From a bacterium (GTDB taxonomy: Bacteria; AUK180): a DNA stretch of 64,000 nucleotides. The notes beneath the pieces are model-generated. The model was not told the DNA's origin. It saw only the letters and a list, made by a program, of their open reading frames with translations, and ran no database searches. The position numbers and the translations under genes were made by a program. Shown piece after piece: positions 16,943 to 25,672 of this stretch. Position 1 is the first letter of the stretch. Each line of letters begins with the position of its first letter. The stretch is taken from positions 116,853 to 180,852 of the forward strand of contig JAGLGN010000001.1 in the NCBI GenBank assembly GCA_023144005.1, in the 5' to 3' direction.

Positions 16943-18054
16943 AACTTTCCTCCAAGATAATCTGAAATAATTGAATCCACACTCTGTCTGATACGGTTCA
17001 GGTCATCGAGCTCAAATTCATCATCATCAATAAAACGCTCGGCGACATAATTGTTCAATTCAAATATCCGTGAGAACTGTATCTTCTTTTGCAAGAAGAG
17101 GTTTACGGCGCATTGATTTGAGTATATAAGCGCGGGGCCGCGTCGGCCGCCTTTTTTCAATGTGGAAATAAAAAGATGGAAATTGGGATAAAGGTCATAA
17201 TTGACCGGCTGAAATTCCAGTGTTCTGTGAAATTTATATTCCTTTTCGATTTTCTCTCTATCCGGGAAATTAAGCGCATATCTGATGGGGAATGCCATAT
17301 CTGTAGGACTGTAGTGCATCAGCACATTTCCATCAATGGTCCGGACCATTCCATGCACCGCTGATTGCGGATGAAATAATACTTCGATACGCGACAGAGG
17401 CAGCCCGAAAAGGATATGTGCTTCCATGACCTCATACGCCTTATTCACCATGGTCGAAGAATCAACGGTTATGACCGCGCCCATGTCCCAATTCGGATGA
17501 TCCAATATCATCTCAGGAGAAGGCTCTTTCCGTAAAGGGCGATTCTTCAATATCCCCCCGGATGCGGTTATAAAGATCTTGTCGATCTCGGCCTTCTTAA
17601 GATTTTCATGGATCTGAAACAAGGCGGAGTGTTCACTATCCACGGGAATTATTTTTGTCAGATAATCCTTATCGGCTCTCTCCATTAGCTTATGCCCCAC
17701 TATCAAGGACTCTTTATTCGCCAAGGCGAGTTTAACTCCTGCCTTCAGGGCATATAGTGAATATTCCAGACCGGAAAGGCCGGAAATGCCATTAATGAAA
17801 AGGTCACAATCCTCGAATATCAGGGAGAGCTCTTCTTTACCTATCTGAACCCCATTATCCGGGGCATCGCTAAGTTGCTCGCCGAATACGAAATATTTCG
17901 GTTGGATACGTGAAAGCTGCAGCTTAAAAAGGTCGCGTCTTGAATGGGCGATGAGGCCGGTAATGGAATAGTCGTCCTGGTACTCATCAATGATCGCAAG
18001 CGTCTTTGTTCCAATGGTCCCGGTAGAACCCCCGATAACGATGCGCTTTTTCAT
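16939..18054 (-). CDS. dxr: 1-deoxy-D-xylulose 5-phosphate reductoisomerase
   Basis: A 371-residue NADPH- and metal-dependent enzyme making MEP from DXP, the first committed step of the MEP pathway. The Rossmann motif GSTGTIG lies at the N-terminus. Substrate and metal motifs NKESLIVGH, VDSEHSALFQ and STMVNKAYEVMEAH are present. It overlaps cdsA and rseP by 4 nt each. Its length is at the short end of the family but no motif is missing. Confidence 0.96.
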   Translation of the reverse strand: MKKRIVIGGSTGTIGTKTLAIIDEYQDDYSITGLIAHSRRDLFKLQLSRIQPKYFVFGEQLSDAPDNGVQIGKEELSLIFEDCDLFINGISGLSGLEYSLYALKAGVKLALANKESLIVGHKLMERADKDYLTKIIPVDSEHSALFQIHENLKKAEIDKIFITASGGILKNRPLRKEPSPEMILDHPNWDMGAVITVDSSTMVNKAYEVMEAHILFGLPLSRIEVLFHPQSAVHGMVRTIDGNVLMHYSPTDMAFPIRYALNFPDREKIEKEYKFHRTLEFQPVNYDLYPNFHLFISTLKKGGRRGPALIYSNQCAVNLFLQKKIQFSRIFELNNYVAERFIDDDEFELDDLNRIRQSVDSIISDYLGGKL

Positions 18055-18836
18055 AGGCCGAATATTATGTACACCAGAGGAAAAGTGAAATAGATAGAAT
18101 CGAGACGGTCCAGAAGTCCTCCGTGGCCGCCAAGAAGTCCGGAAAAATCCTTAATCTTGATATAGCGTTTGAAAAAGGAGATATAGAGATCGCCCAATTG
18201 AGATATAATGCCGATGGCCATTGCAAAAACGCTCCAATACAAAGAAGCTCTGATGCCGCCGTAAAATATCAAACTCCAGAGGACACCGAAGATCAGATTG
18301 CAGAGCAGCCCGCCAAGAACTCCCTCCAGGGTCTTTTTGGGAGAAAGTTCTCCAAATATCTTTCTCTTTCCGAGAAATGCTCCGGTAAAATAGGCACCGT
18401 TATCATATATCCAGCAAGAAAAAAGGATAAAAAACGCGGGTACCAAACCCATTTGAGATCTTGCCTCAAAAGCAAAACGTGATCCGCAAGCGATGAAGAA
18501 AAATAGCATTGCGAACACTCCGATCCTCGCCAATATCCTGGCCGTAGCCTTCATGCCGTAATAGATCAGAAATGGCGAAAAGAAAAAGACCGCAATAAGT
18601 ATTCTGAAGAACTGCTGTTCTCCCTGAATAAAGTTCAAGTAGGCGATAAGCGGAATAAACAGCAGAGCGAAGCGCTTCAGCTTTAATTGAGTGAGTACTT
18701 CGAACATGCATACCCCCGCAGCCAGTGTAAGGGCGATCTTCAGATAAATGCCGCCGTAATAAAAAAGTACAAGGGATGAGACAACATAAATGGTGCCTAC
18801 AATGAGCCTGGAACGAATACCCTCAAGCGCCGCCAT
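18051..18836 (-). CDS. cdsA: Phosphatidate cytidylyltransferase
   Basis: A 261-residue, about eight-helix membrane enzyme forming CDP-diacylglycerol from phosphatidate and CTP. The signature near the C-terminus reads SGLLGGHGGLLDRLDS, matching the CdsA pattern, and the preceding SPKKTLEGVLGG segment is also typical. The start lies 14 nt inside uppS. It supplies the phospholipid branch next to the undecaprenyl and MEP genes. Confidence 0.94.
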   Translation of the reverse strand: MAALEGIRSRLIVGTIYVVSSLVLFYYGGIYLKIALTLAAGVCMFEVLTQLKLKRFALLFIPLIAYLNFIQGEQQFFRILIAVFFFSPFLIYYGMKATARILARIGVFAMLFFFIACGSRFAFEARSQMGLVPAFFILFSCWIYDNGAYFTGAFLGKRKIFGELSPKKTLEGVLGGLLCNLIFGVLWSLIFYGGIRASLYWSVFAMAIGIISQLGDLYISFFKRYIKIKDFSGLLGGHGGLLDRLDSIYFTFPLVYIIFGL

Positions 18837-19518
18837 AGCGTCTGTCCCGTTTTTTGTAGTCTTCCAGAATGTTCAAAAATTCTTCTTCCTGAAAATCCGG
18901 CCAGAGGGTATTTGTAAAAAAGAATTCCGAATAGGCGCATTGGAATAAAAGAAAATTTGAGACACGCAATTCACCGCTGGTCCTGATCAAAAGATCGGGG
19001 TCCGGCATGTCAAAGGTGAACATCCGTTTTTCAAATCCCTTTTCCGTAACCCTTTTCACGCCATCCTTGATAAGAAGGTTGGCCGCGTTCACTATCTCTC
19101 TTCTCCCTGAGTAATTCAGAGCTAAGGTAAGCCGCATCGAATCACAATGCTCCGTTCTTCTTGCGGTTTCCTTAAGTATTTTTCTTGTTCTGCCGGGGAG
19201 TTTGCCCCATTCCCCGATGACATGGAATTGGATATCCTCATCGATCATGGTATTCATTTCACTTTTACAATAATCTTCAAGCAATTTGAACAAGCCGTTC
19301 ACTTCCACAGAGGGGCGTTTCCAATTCTCATAGGAAAAGGCGTATAGCGTCAAGTATTTTATCCCCACTTTGCGGGCGGAAGTAACAATATTCTTTACCG
19401 TAACCGCTCCCTGCCGATGTCCCTCCAGTTTATTTTTCCCGCGAGCCTTGGCCCAACGGCCGTTGCCATCCATAATTATCGCGATATGCTCGGGAAGTTT
19501 ATCTGAGCGAGAACTCAT
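18823..19518 (-). CDS. uppS: Undecaprenyl diphosphate synthase (cis-prenyltransferase)
   Basis: A 231-residue enzyme making the C55 lipid carrier precursor. The catalytic motif IIMDGNGRWAK and the C-terminal RTSGELRVSNFLLFQ signature are intact, as is the LTLYAFSYENWKRP segment. It overlaps frr by 4 nt and cdsA by 14 nt. Confidence 0.96.
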   Translation of the reverse strand: MSSRSDKLPEHIAIIMDGNGRWAKARGKNKLEGHRQGAVTVKNIVTSARKVGIKYLTLYAFSYENWKRPSVEVNGLFKLLEDYCKSEMNTMIDEDIQFHVIGEWGKLPGRTRKILKETARRTEHCDSMRLTLALNYSGRREIVNAANLLIKDGVKRVTEKGFEKRMFTFDMPDPDLLIRTSGELRVSNFLLFQCAYSEFFFTNTLWPDFQEEEFLNILEDYKKRDRRYGGA

Positions 19519-20072
19519 ATTTCCATTATTTCCGATTCTTTCATCTTCAGGATCTCATCCACCTTTTTAACATAATCAGATGTAATGCTGTCGATCTCAT
19601 CGATCCCTTTCTTTCTCTCGTCTTCTGTCAGCTCTTTGTCCTTTTCCATCGCTTTAATAAGGTCTATCGTATCATGGCGCACACTTCTGAGCCCTACTTT
19701 GAATTTTTCTCCGGTGCCCTTGGCGGATTTCAAGCTATCCTTTCTTGTTTCCTCGGAAAGAGGTGGGAAAGGTAATCTGACAACAACGCCGTCATTCTGA
19801 GGGGTAACGCCGATATTGGCCTCTTGTATCGCTTTTTCAATATCATTAATAATGCTTTTGTCCCATGGCTGTATAAGGATCATTCGCGGCTCCGGAAGCT
19901 GAACGCCGGCAACCTGTTTGAGCGGTGTGACCTGTCCGTAATAATTGATCCTGATAGAATCCAGTACCGTGGGATTGGCCCGTCCGGTCCGTATCTTGGA
20001 AAGTTCACTCTTCAATGCCTCGATAACTTTATCCATATCCGAACGTGTATCGTCATAGATCTCTTTTAACAT
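19515..20072 (-). CDS. frr: Ribosome recycling factor
   Basis: A 185-residue protein with the RRF signature (KSELSKIRTGRANP, LPEPRMILIQPWDKS, PFPPLSEETRK). It splits post-termination ribosomes with EF-G. The start at 20072 is chosen because GGGAGG lies 7 nt before it and it matches the family N-terminus. The frame stays open upstream but only inside pyrH. Confidence 0.96.
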   Translation of the reverse strand: MLKEIYDDTRSDMDKVIEALKSELSKIRTGRANPTVLDSIRINYYGQVTPLKQVAGVQLPEPRMILIQPWDKSIINDIEKAIQEANIGVTPQNDGVVVRLPFPPLSEETRKDSLKSAKGTGEKFKVGLRSVRHDTIDLIKAMEKDKELTEDERKKGIDEIDSITSDYVKKVDEILKMKESEIMEI

Positions 20073-20073
20073 A

Positions 20074-20775
20074 TTAATCCTCCCATTTGACAAAGGTTCC
20101 GATCTGATTATTGTAAGCCTTCTTTGTATTTCCTTTTTCGAAAAAATTGTAAACCACCACTTTTGTTTTGCCGGTTTGTGCCAGATAAAATGCGGTTGGA
20201 TCAAATATTACTCCGACATCAAAATCGCCGCCTTCGCGAATAATGATCTCTTTTTGTAAAAGAGCATCCTTGAATTTATTGGGGTCTTTATCGTATATCC
20301 CGTCAACGGTGCTTCCTTTTAATATGAGTGGTATTTCCAACTCAAGCGCCCGCAGGGCGGCCAGAGAGTCCGTAGAAAAGTAGGGATTTGCAGTGCCGCC
20401 GCCAAAAACAGGAACTATTCCTTCTTCCATAGCGGCAAGAACATTCTCGGTTCGATAAAGATCTACAAATCTGCCTATTTCAACAGAGGAAAATGGCTTC
20501 GATCTGATGGAGTGTGAGGTCAGAAAATCGGATACGGCAATAGAATTCATTACAGTAGCGAGCATTCCCATGCGGTCTCCGTTGACCCTTGTAAAAACGC
20601 CCTTTCTGCCTCTGTAGATATTCCCGCCGCCGAGGATAAGCGCAGGCCTTATTCCCATTTTCAGAATATCTTCCAATTCAGTTTTCAGGAATTCCAGGCC
20701 GGACGCGGAATAGGCGGACCCCCTAGAACAGAGGGCCTCTCCGCTTATTTTTAGAATAACAGAATCGGCGTTCAT
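20074..20775 (-). CDS. pyrH: Uridylate kinase
   Basis: A 233-residue amino-acid-kinase-fold UMP kinase. LKISGEAL, GGGNIYRG, DRMGMLATVMN and the KGSTVDGIYDKDPNK segment are all present. It forms UDP for nucleotide and cell-wall synthesis. It stops 1 nt before frr and follows tsf by 8 nt, the common rpsB-tsf-pyrH-frr order. Confidence 0.96.
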   Translation of the reverse strand: MNADSVILKISGEALCSRGSAYSASGLEFLKTELEDILKMGIRPALILGGGNIYRGRKGVFTRVNGDRMGMLATVMNSIAVSDFLTSHSIRSKPFSSVEIGRFVDLYRTENVLAAMEEGIVPVFGGGTANPYFSTDSLAALRALELEIPLILKGSTVDGIYDKDPNKFKDALLQKEIIIREGGDFDVGVIFDPTAFYLAQTGKTKVVVYNFFEKGNTKKAYNNQIGTFVKWED

Positions 20776-20783
20776 TGTATTTC

Positions 20784-21368
20784 CTATTTAATCTCAAACA
20801 TTACAAATTGTGAGATCTTGATATTTTCGCCGAATTTGGCAATATGCTCCTTGAGAAAATCGCTTACGCTTTTCTTATCATCACGAAAATAGGATTGGTC
20901 CATAAGGCATATCTGCGAATAAAGCTTCTTTAATTTACCATCGACGATCTTTTCCACAACATCAGCGGGTTTGCCCTCGATCTGACTGGTGAAAATATCT
21001 TTCTCATTATTGATAAATTCTTCGTCCAGGTCTTCGCGGGAAACAAATTTGGGCTCGATCGCGGCAATGTGAAGCGCTATTTCGTCGGCAAATTTCTGAA
21101 ACTCTTCGGTTCTGGAAACAAAGTCGGTTTCGCAAAGGACCTCGACGAGAACTCCCATTCTCTTATTGAAATGTATATACGACGCTACCACGCCTTCTTT
21201 TGTGTCTCTGTCAGACTTCTTCTCGGCCTTGGCAATGCCCTTTTTCCTGAGGATATTTACAGCTTCATCCATATCATGTTCTGCGGCTTCAAGTGCTTTT
21301 TTACAATCCATGATGCCCGCTGAGGTCAATTTCCTGAGTTTCCTGATCTTATCCTGTAATTCACTCAT
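20784..21368 (-). CDS. tsf: Elongation factor Ts (short form)
   Basis: A 194-residue guanine-nucleotide exchange factor for EF-Tu. The N-terminal UBA-like domain (LRKLTSAGIMDCKKALEAA) and the core (EVLCETDFVSRTEEF) are intact. Compared with the roughly 280-residue enterobacterial form it has a single core half, as in other compact EF-Ts proteins. It lies 3 nt after rpsB. Confidence 0.95.
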   Translation of the reverse strand: MSELQDKIRKLRKLTSAGIMDCKKALEAAEHDMDEAVNILRKKGIAKAEKKSDRDTKEGVVASYIHFNKRMGVLVEVLCETDFVSRTEEFQKFADEIALHIAAIEPKFVSREDLDEEFINNEKDIFTSQIEGKPADVVEKIVDGKLKKLYSQICLMDQSYFRDDKKSVSDFLKEHIAKFGENIKISQFVMFEIK

Positions 21369-21371
21369 CCC

Positions 21372-22427
21372 TTACTCCCCATTCCCTTTGTTCTTATCTT
21401 CGGAAGATTCTTCCGGCTTATCCTCTGCCGGAGTTTCCGCCTTCTCTTCTTTTTCCTCTTTCTTTTCTTCTATTATCTCTTCGGGAGCGGATTCTGTAAT
21501 TTCTTCAGCCTTATCTTCAACCTTTTCAACGGTTTTTCCTACGGGTTTAGGCTCTGCTTTCTCTTTGTCTTCTGTTTCGTCTTCGTAAACGATCTCTATC
21601 TGATCGGCTGTTTCGGTGACCGTTTTGCCCGGAGTCTCGCTTACGCTTTTTTCCACGGCGGCTTCGGGGATCGCGGCTTCTTCTTCGATCTCTACTACTG
21701 AATCGGCGACATTGTCATCCGCGGATTTCTTCTTATAGGATTCGAGGCCTTCAAGATATGCTTCACCAACTGCGGAAACTATGAATTCGATCGACTTGAT
21801 AGAGTCATCATTCCCGGGTATTCTGTGCGCTACCAGTGTCGGGTCAACATTCGTATCCACTATTGCCATAATGGGTAATTCTATTTTTCTCGACTCTTTC
21901 ACCGCCAGGGTTTCCTTGGAGATATCGATCACAAATACCATATCGGGAAGATCCTTCATCCCCTTCAAACCTAAAAGGTTCTTCTGAAGTTTCTCCAGCT
22001 CACGGCTCATGATAACCTTTTCTTTTTTTGTATAGACCCTGTCATCGCCAGATTGTGAATCTCCGAGGATCTTATCCAGTTTTTCCATATGGTGAAGGCG
22101 CTTCGAGATAGTCTGAAAATTGGTCAGTACACCCGCAAGCCACCTTCTGTCTATGTAATTACATCCCGTTTTCAATGCCCATTCCTTCACGATAGGAGCG
22201 GCCTGTTTTTTGGTTCCTACCCAGAGAATCTTTTTGCCTTCACGTCCATATTTATGTGCAACTTTCATTGCAATTTCCAAATATTCTTTGGTCTTCTCAA
22301 GATCGATAAAATAAATACCGAACTGTTTCTTGAAGATATACGGCTTCGCCTTCGGGTTCCACTTAAAGGTTCTGTGGCCGAAATAGATCTTGGCCTGTTT
22401 TAAATCTTCTATTTTGATCTTTCTCAT
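21372..22427 (-). CDS. rpsB: Ribosomal protein uS2 with a long acidic C-terminal tail
   Basis: The first 235 or so residues are ordinary S2 (FGHRTFKWNPKAKPYIF, RRWLAGVLTNFQT, DLPDMVFVIDISKE, DTNVDPTLVAHRIPGNDD). About 115 further residues form a disordered Glu/Lys/Pro/Val-rich tail ending in EDKNKGNGE. Typical S2 is about 230-260 residues. The tail composition resembles the Glu/Pro-rich linker of the receiver protein at 28713-31004. It sits in the rplM-rpsI-rpsB-tsf order. Confidence 0.95.
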   Translation of the reverse strand: MRKIKIEDLKQAKIYFGHRTFKWNPKAKPYIFKKQFGIYFIDLEKTKEYLEIAMKVAHKYGREGKKILWVGTKKQAAPIVKEWALKTGCNYIDRRWLAGVLTNFQTISKRLHHMEKLDKILGDSQSGDDRVYTKKEKVIMSRELEKLQKNLLGLKGMKDLPDMVFVIDISKETLAVKESRKIELPIMAIVDTNVDPTLVAHRIPGNDDSIKSIEFIVSAVGEAYLEGLESYKKKSADDNVADSVVEIEEEAAIPEAAVEKSVSETPGKTVTETADQIEIVYEDETEDKEKAEPKPVGKTVEKVEDKAEEITESAPEEIIEEKKEEKEEKAETPAEDKPEESSEDKNKGNGE

Positions 22428-22443
22428 AATTACGGGTCCTTTC

Positions 22444-22836
22444 CTATCTCTTGGAGAACTGGAACCTGGCTCTGGCGCCGCGCTGTCCGGGTTTCTTTCT
22501 CTCTACCATTCTGGGGTCCCTTGTGAGAAGGTCATACTTTTTCAGTATCTCTTTGAATTTCTCATTATAAGAAACCAAAGCCCTGGCAATTCCAAGACGA
22601 ATGGCATCAGCCTGACCTGTAATACCGCCGCCTTTAACATTAATATAGAAATCAAAGCGCCTCTCAGAATTAGTGACCTTCAATGGCCCTAAGATGATCT
22701 GTTGATGGTCCATTCTGGGAAATCTTATATCATACTTCTTCTTATTCACAAGGATCTCGCCTTTGCCCTGTGCCATAAAAACACGGGCTACCGAGGTCTT
22801 TCTTCTACCGGTTGCATATCCGACCCATTTTGCCAT
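22444..22836 (-). CDS. rpsI: Ribosomal protein uS9
   Basis: A 130-residue protein with the S9 pattern: GRRKTSVARV near the N-terminus, GGGITGQADAIRLGIARAL in the middle and the basic tail RKKPGQRGARARFQFSKR ending in the usual Lys-Arg. It lies 12 nt after rplM. Confidence 0.97.
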   Translation of the reverse strand: MAKWVGYATGRRKTSVARVFMAQGKGEILVNKKKYDIRFPRMDHQQIILGPLKVTNSERRFDFYINVKGGGITGQADAIRLGIARALVSYNEKFKEILKKYDLLTRDPRMVERKKPGQRGARARFQFSKR

Positions 22837-22848
22837 TTAATCCTCCGA

Positions 22849-23277
22849 TTATAACTCTATTTTTTCAGGTTGCTGGGCAGTGTGAGAATATTCCGCACCG
22901 GCAAAAACCTTTACTCTTTTCATCATTCTTTTCCTAAGTTTGTTCTTAGGAAGCATTCCTTTTACCGCGAGATGTATGATCCTTTCAGGAGCACGCGCCA
23001 GAAGGTGTTTGAACGGTTCTTCCTTCAAATGGCCATAATAACCTGAATTGGTCCTGTAGATCTTGTCATTCATCTTGTTTCCGGTGACCTTGATCTTCTC
23101 AGCGTTGATGACGATCACAAAATCGCCGCCGTCAACATGCGGGGTGTAGGTAACTTTATCTCTTCCAGATACTCTTTTTGCTATTGCAACGGCCAATCTT
23201 CCAAGGATCTGGCCCTGGGCGTCTATTACCCACCATTTCCTTGTGACTTCAGCCGGTTTCTGCATGAAAGTGCTCAT
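22849..23277 (-). CDS. rplM: Ribosomal protein uL13
   Basis: A 142-residue L13 with WWVIDAQGQILGRLA, HVDGGDFVIVINAEKI, YRTNSGYYGHLKE and AVKGMLPKNKLRKRMM. SD GGGAGG precedes the ATG. It pairs with rpsI as in most bacteria. Confidence 0.97.
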   Translation of the reverse strand: MSTFMQKPAEVTRKWWVIDAQGQILGRLAVAIAKRVSGRDKVTYTPHVDGGDFVIVINAEKIKVTGNKMNDKIYRTNSGYYGHLKEEPFKHLLARAPERIIHLAVKGMLPKNKLRKRMMKRVKVFAGAEYSHTAQQPEKIEL

Positions 23278-23319
23278 TTTTCCTCCCTGGCAAATTCCAA
23301 AAAATATAGTTTCACGGGG

Positions 23320-24639
23320 CTATATCTTATCAATTGCAGTCCTGAATGCCTTCAGGGCTGTATTGCATTCTTCTTTCGAAACATTCAACGGGGGTCTCAG
23401 CCTGATGGAATTGTAGCCGCATGGCAGCACAAGAACGCCCTGCTGCTTGATCGAATCAATAGCGGCGTTGCGTTTTTCTCCATTCTCGAGATCAAAGGCT
23501 ATCATCATTCCTTTTCCCCTTACATTGCTTATCTTACCATTACTGTCATCTTTGATCTTCTCAAGTTCTTCAACCAGATAGCTGCCCATAACGGCCGCAT
23601 TCTGTACAAGACCTTCCTTCTCAATGATCTCTACATATTTCTGGGCTCTTATCATGTCAATAAGATTTCCGCCCCAGGTAGAATTGAGCCGGGAAGATTC
23701 CTGGAAGACATTCTTTTCCACTTCAAGCACTCGGTCAGAGGCCATAATACCGCAAACCTGTGATTTTTTACCGAATGCGATGATGTCGGCTTTGACATCG
23801 TAATGCTGATGAGCCCACCATTTCCCGGTAAGTCCCATTCCTGATTGGATCTCGTCAAAGATCAAAAGGATGTCGTTCTTTCTCGTTATATTCCAAAGTT
23901 CCTGTATAAATTCCTTTCTGAAATGATTGTCACCGCCCTCGCCCTGTATCGGTTCAACAAGTATAGCCGCGATATCCAGCCCATTACGATCAATATGCTC
24001 TGTGATCTGTCTGATACTTTCCTTTTCCGCCTCTTGTACCTTCGCAAGGTTTTCGCCCTCTAGGGGGAATATGGCCTTGGGATTCAAGACCCTGGGCCAA
24101 TCGAAACGATCGAAGTACATATACTTTCTGGGGTCGGCGGTATTGGTAACTGTGAGCGTATAGCCCGTTCTGCCGTGAAAAGCTTCCTCGAAATGCAGTA
24201 TTTTTGTTCCCCTTTCTCCTGCGCCTGCCGCCATATTTTTTCTGACCTTCCAGTCCATCGCTGTCTTGAGCGCATTCTCAACCGCGAGGCCGCCGCCGGA
24301 AACAAAGAAAAGGTGAGGAAGATAATCCACACCGGCTATACGGGCAAATGCCTCGACAAACTCAGCCATCTCCACTGTGTACAGATCGGAGTTGGAAGGT
24401 TTATTAACAGCGGCCCAGCCTAATTTCTCAATGAATTCGGGGGTAGTCAATTCGGGATGGTTGAATCCTATAGGTAGTGAAGCAAAGAATGTGAAGAAGT
24501 CCAAATACTCTTTACCTGTCCGGCTGTCATGCAGAAAACTTCCATGAGATCTCTTAAGATCGAGGACGAATTCCATACCATCAGCAAGCATAAATTTAGA
24601 AAGCGTTTCATGAACATTTTTTGGTGTTATATCGCTCAT
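23320..24639 (-). CDS. lat: L-lysine 6-aminotransferase
   Basis: A 439-residue class-III PLP aminotransferase closest in pattern to L-lysine epsilon-aminotransferase (LDLKRSHGSFLHDSRTG, PIGFNHPEL, FVSGGGLAVENALKTA, EEAFHGRTGYTLT). The PLP Lys lies in AFGKKSQVCG. It transfers the epsilon-amino group of lysine to 2-oxoglutarate. It sits between rpmB and rplM, an unusual place for a metabolic gene, with 42 nt to rplM and 17 nt to rpmB. Its product would feed lysine catabolism or a 2-aminoadipate-type pathway. No partner dehydrogenase is in the window. Confidence 0.9.
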   Translation of the reverse strand: MSDITPKNVHETLSKFMLADGMEFVLDLKRSHGSFLHDSRTGKEYLDFFTFFASLPIGFNHPELTTPEFIEKLGWAAVNKPSNSDLYTVEMAEFVEAFARIAGVDYLPHLFFVSGGGLAVENALKTAMDWKVRKNMAAGAGERGTKILHFEEAFHGRTGYTLTVTNTADPRKYMYFDRFDWPRVLNPKAIFPLEGENLAKVQEAEKESIRQITEHIDRNGLDIAAILVEPIQGEGGDNHFRKEFIQELWNITRKNDILLIFDEIQSGMGLTGKWWAHQHYDVKADIIAFGKKSQVCGIMASDRVLEVEKNVFQESSRLNSTWGGNLIDMIRAQKYVEIIEKEGLVQNAAVMGSYLVEELEKIKDDSNGKISNVRGKGMMIAFDLENGEKRNAAIDSIKQQGVLVLPCGYNSIRLRPPLNVSKEECNTALKAFRTAIDKI

Positions 24640-24656
24640 AGGAACTCCTTTACGGC

Positions 24657-24845
24657 TTAGGCTTTTTGTACCTTTCCCGCTTTAATACATTTTGTGCAGA
24701 CCATTTTTCTTTTTACTACGCCGTTTTCCAGAACCCTTATTCTCTGAAGGTTCGGAAGAAAGCGCCTCTTGGTCTTGTTTTGTGCGTGGGACACCTTATT
24801 TCCGGTCATTGGTCCCTTTCCGCATATTTCACATACTCTGGACAT
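24657..24845 (-). CDS. rpmB: Ribosomal protein bL28 (zinc-binding form)
   Basis: A 62-residue L28 with [27 protein letters not shown] and a second CxxC ([11 protein letters not shown]). The two CxxC pairs indicate the zinc-binding (C+) form. SD GGAGAG precedes the ATG. It is the first gene of the long minus-strand operon. Confidence 0.96.
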   Translation of the reverse strand: MSRVCEICGKGPMTGNKVSHAQNKTKRRFLPNLQRIRVLENGVVKRKMVCTKCIKAGKVQKA

Positions 24846-24885
24846 TTTTCTCTCCTTTTATGCACTAATTACGCAAATAAAGGAG

Positions 24886-24914
24886 ATTATATCATTATGA
24901 ATGGGTAAATTCAA
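24886..24914 (-). promoter_or_regulatory. Sigma70-type promoter of the rpmB-ispG operon
   Basis: On the minus strand TTGAAT (24914-24909), 17 nt, TATAAT (24891-24886). It lies just past the rex stop codon and about 40 nt before the rpmB start. All thirteen genes downstream are co-directional with gaps of at most 42 nt. Confidence 0.75.
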
Positions 24915-24916
24915 GG

Positions 24917-25558
24917 TTATTTCGAAATTTTATTTTTGAGCCGATACACGAGAAATTCCAAAGGGGAGATCATATCAATATTTTCGACATAGCACCCCCC
25001 CGGAACATCAATCACTATGGGAGAAAATACGTAAAATCCCCGCATTCCTCCATGCGCCAGTTCGTTTACTTTTGATTGGGTAATTTCGGTCGGAGTAGCA
25101 AGAATAGCGATTTCAATGCCTTCCTTCTTCACAAAGGGCAGTACCTCTGAGTCGCCGCGAACCTCGATTCCGTTGATCACGCGGCCCATCTTCCGCCTGT
25201 CTTTATCGAATGCGCCGGCGATTTCGAATCCTCGGGCGGCCCAGTCCTGATAACAAAGCAGAGCTTCTCCGATGTTTCCCACGCCAACAACGATAACGCG
25301 CTGCAATTTGTTTATACCGATGATCTTCTCGATGACCGCCAAGAGCTTATCTATCTCATAGCCATAACCCGGTTTTCCGTATTCCCCTACATATGAGAGG
25401 TCCTTACGGATATTGGCGGGTTTTACATTCGTGATACGCCCCAATACAGCCGATGATACATGGAATACTTCTGAACAGGACAACTTCAAAAGGCAGCGGC
25501 GGTAAAGGATTAAACGCTCTATGGAAATGTGTGGAACTTCACTCGGTTTTCTTTTCAT
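24917..25558 (-). CDS. rex: Redox-sensing transcriptional repressor Rex
   Basis: A 213-residue repressor responding to the NADH/NAD+ ratio. The N-terminal winged helix (ISIERLILYRRCL, VSSAVLGRITNV, IRKDLSYVGEYGKPGYGY) is followed by a Rossmann domain (VVGVGNIGEALL, FDKDRRKMG) and the C-terminal helix. The ATG at 25558 fits the family length. No SD is present, but a -10 box ends 8 nt upstream. An 18-bp Rex-type operator abuts the start, so autorepression is very likely. Confidence 0.95.
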   Translation of the reverse strand: MKRKPSEVPHISIERLILYRRCLLKLSCSEVFHVSSAVLGRITNVKPANIRKDLSYVGEYGKPGYGYEIDKLLAVIEKIIGINKLQRVIVVGVGNIGEALLCYQDWAARGFEIAGAFDKDRRKMGRVINGIEVRGDSEVLPFVKKEGIEIAILATPTEITQSKVNELAHGGMRGFYVFSPIVIDVPGGCYVENIDMISPLEFLVYRLKNKISK

Positions 25559-25576
25559 TTGTGAACATTTTAACAA
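25559..25576. promoter_or_regulatory. Rex operator
   Basis: TTGTGAACATTTTAACAA, an 18-bp imperfect palindrome matching the Rex consensus TTGTTAA-N4-TTAACAA (one half reads TTGTGAA). It covers the -10 box of the rex promoter and abuts the rex start codon. Confidence 0.85.
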
Positions 25577-25595
25577 ACTTGATAGGCAATGTCAA
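25567..25595 (-). promoter_or_regulatory. rex promoter, overlapped by the Rex operator
   Basis: On the minus strand TTGACA (25595-25590), 17 nt, TAAAAT (25572-25567). The predicted start site lies about 2 nt before the rex ATG, giving a nearly leaderless mRNA. Confidence 0.8.
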
Positions 25596-25638
25596 ATTGA
25601 CGGAAGTATTTAATAACGTTAGAGATTTGCGTTAAATA

Positions 25639-25667
25639 TTGACTTTAAGCACATTATTTTATAGAAT
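25639..25667 (+). promoter_or_regulatory. Promoter of the FHA-domain gene, probably leaderless
   Basis: TTGACT (25639-25644), 17 nt, TAGAAT (25662-25667), then 5 nt to the ATG with no SD. The same TTGACT-17-TAGAAT form occurs before both CsgG-like genes. Confidence 0.75.
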
Positions 25668-25672
25668 AACAC

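Noticed and set aside
20073-20204. N-terminal extension of frr
   Set aside because: The frame stays open into pyrH, but a good SD and family alignment place the start at 20072.
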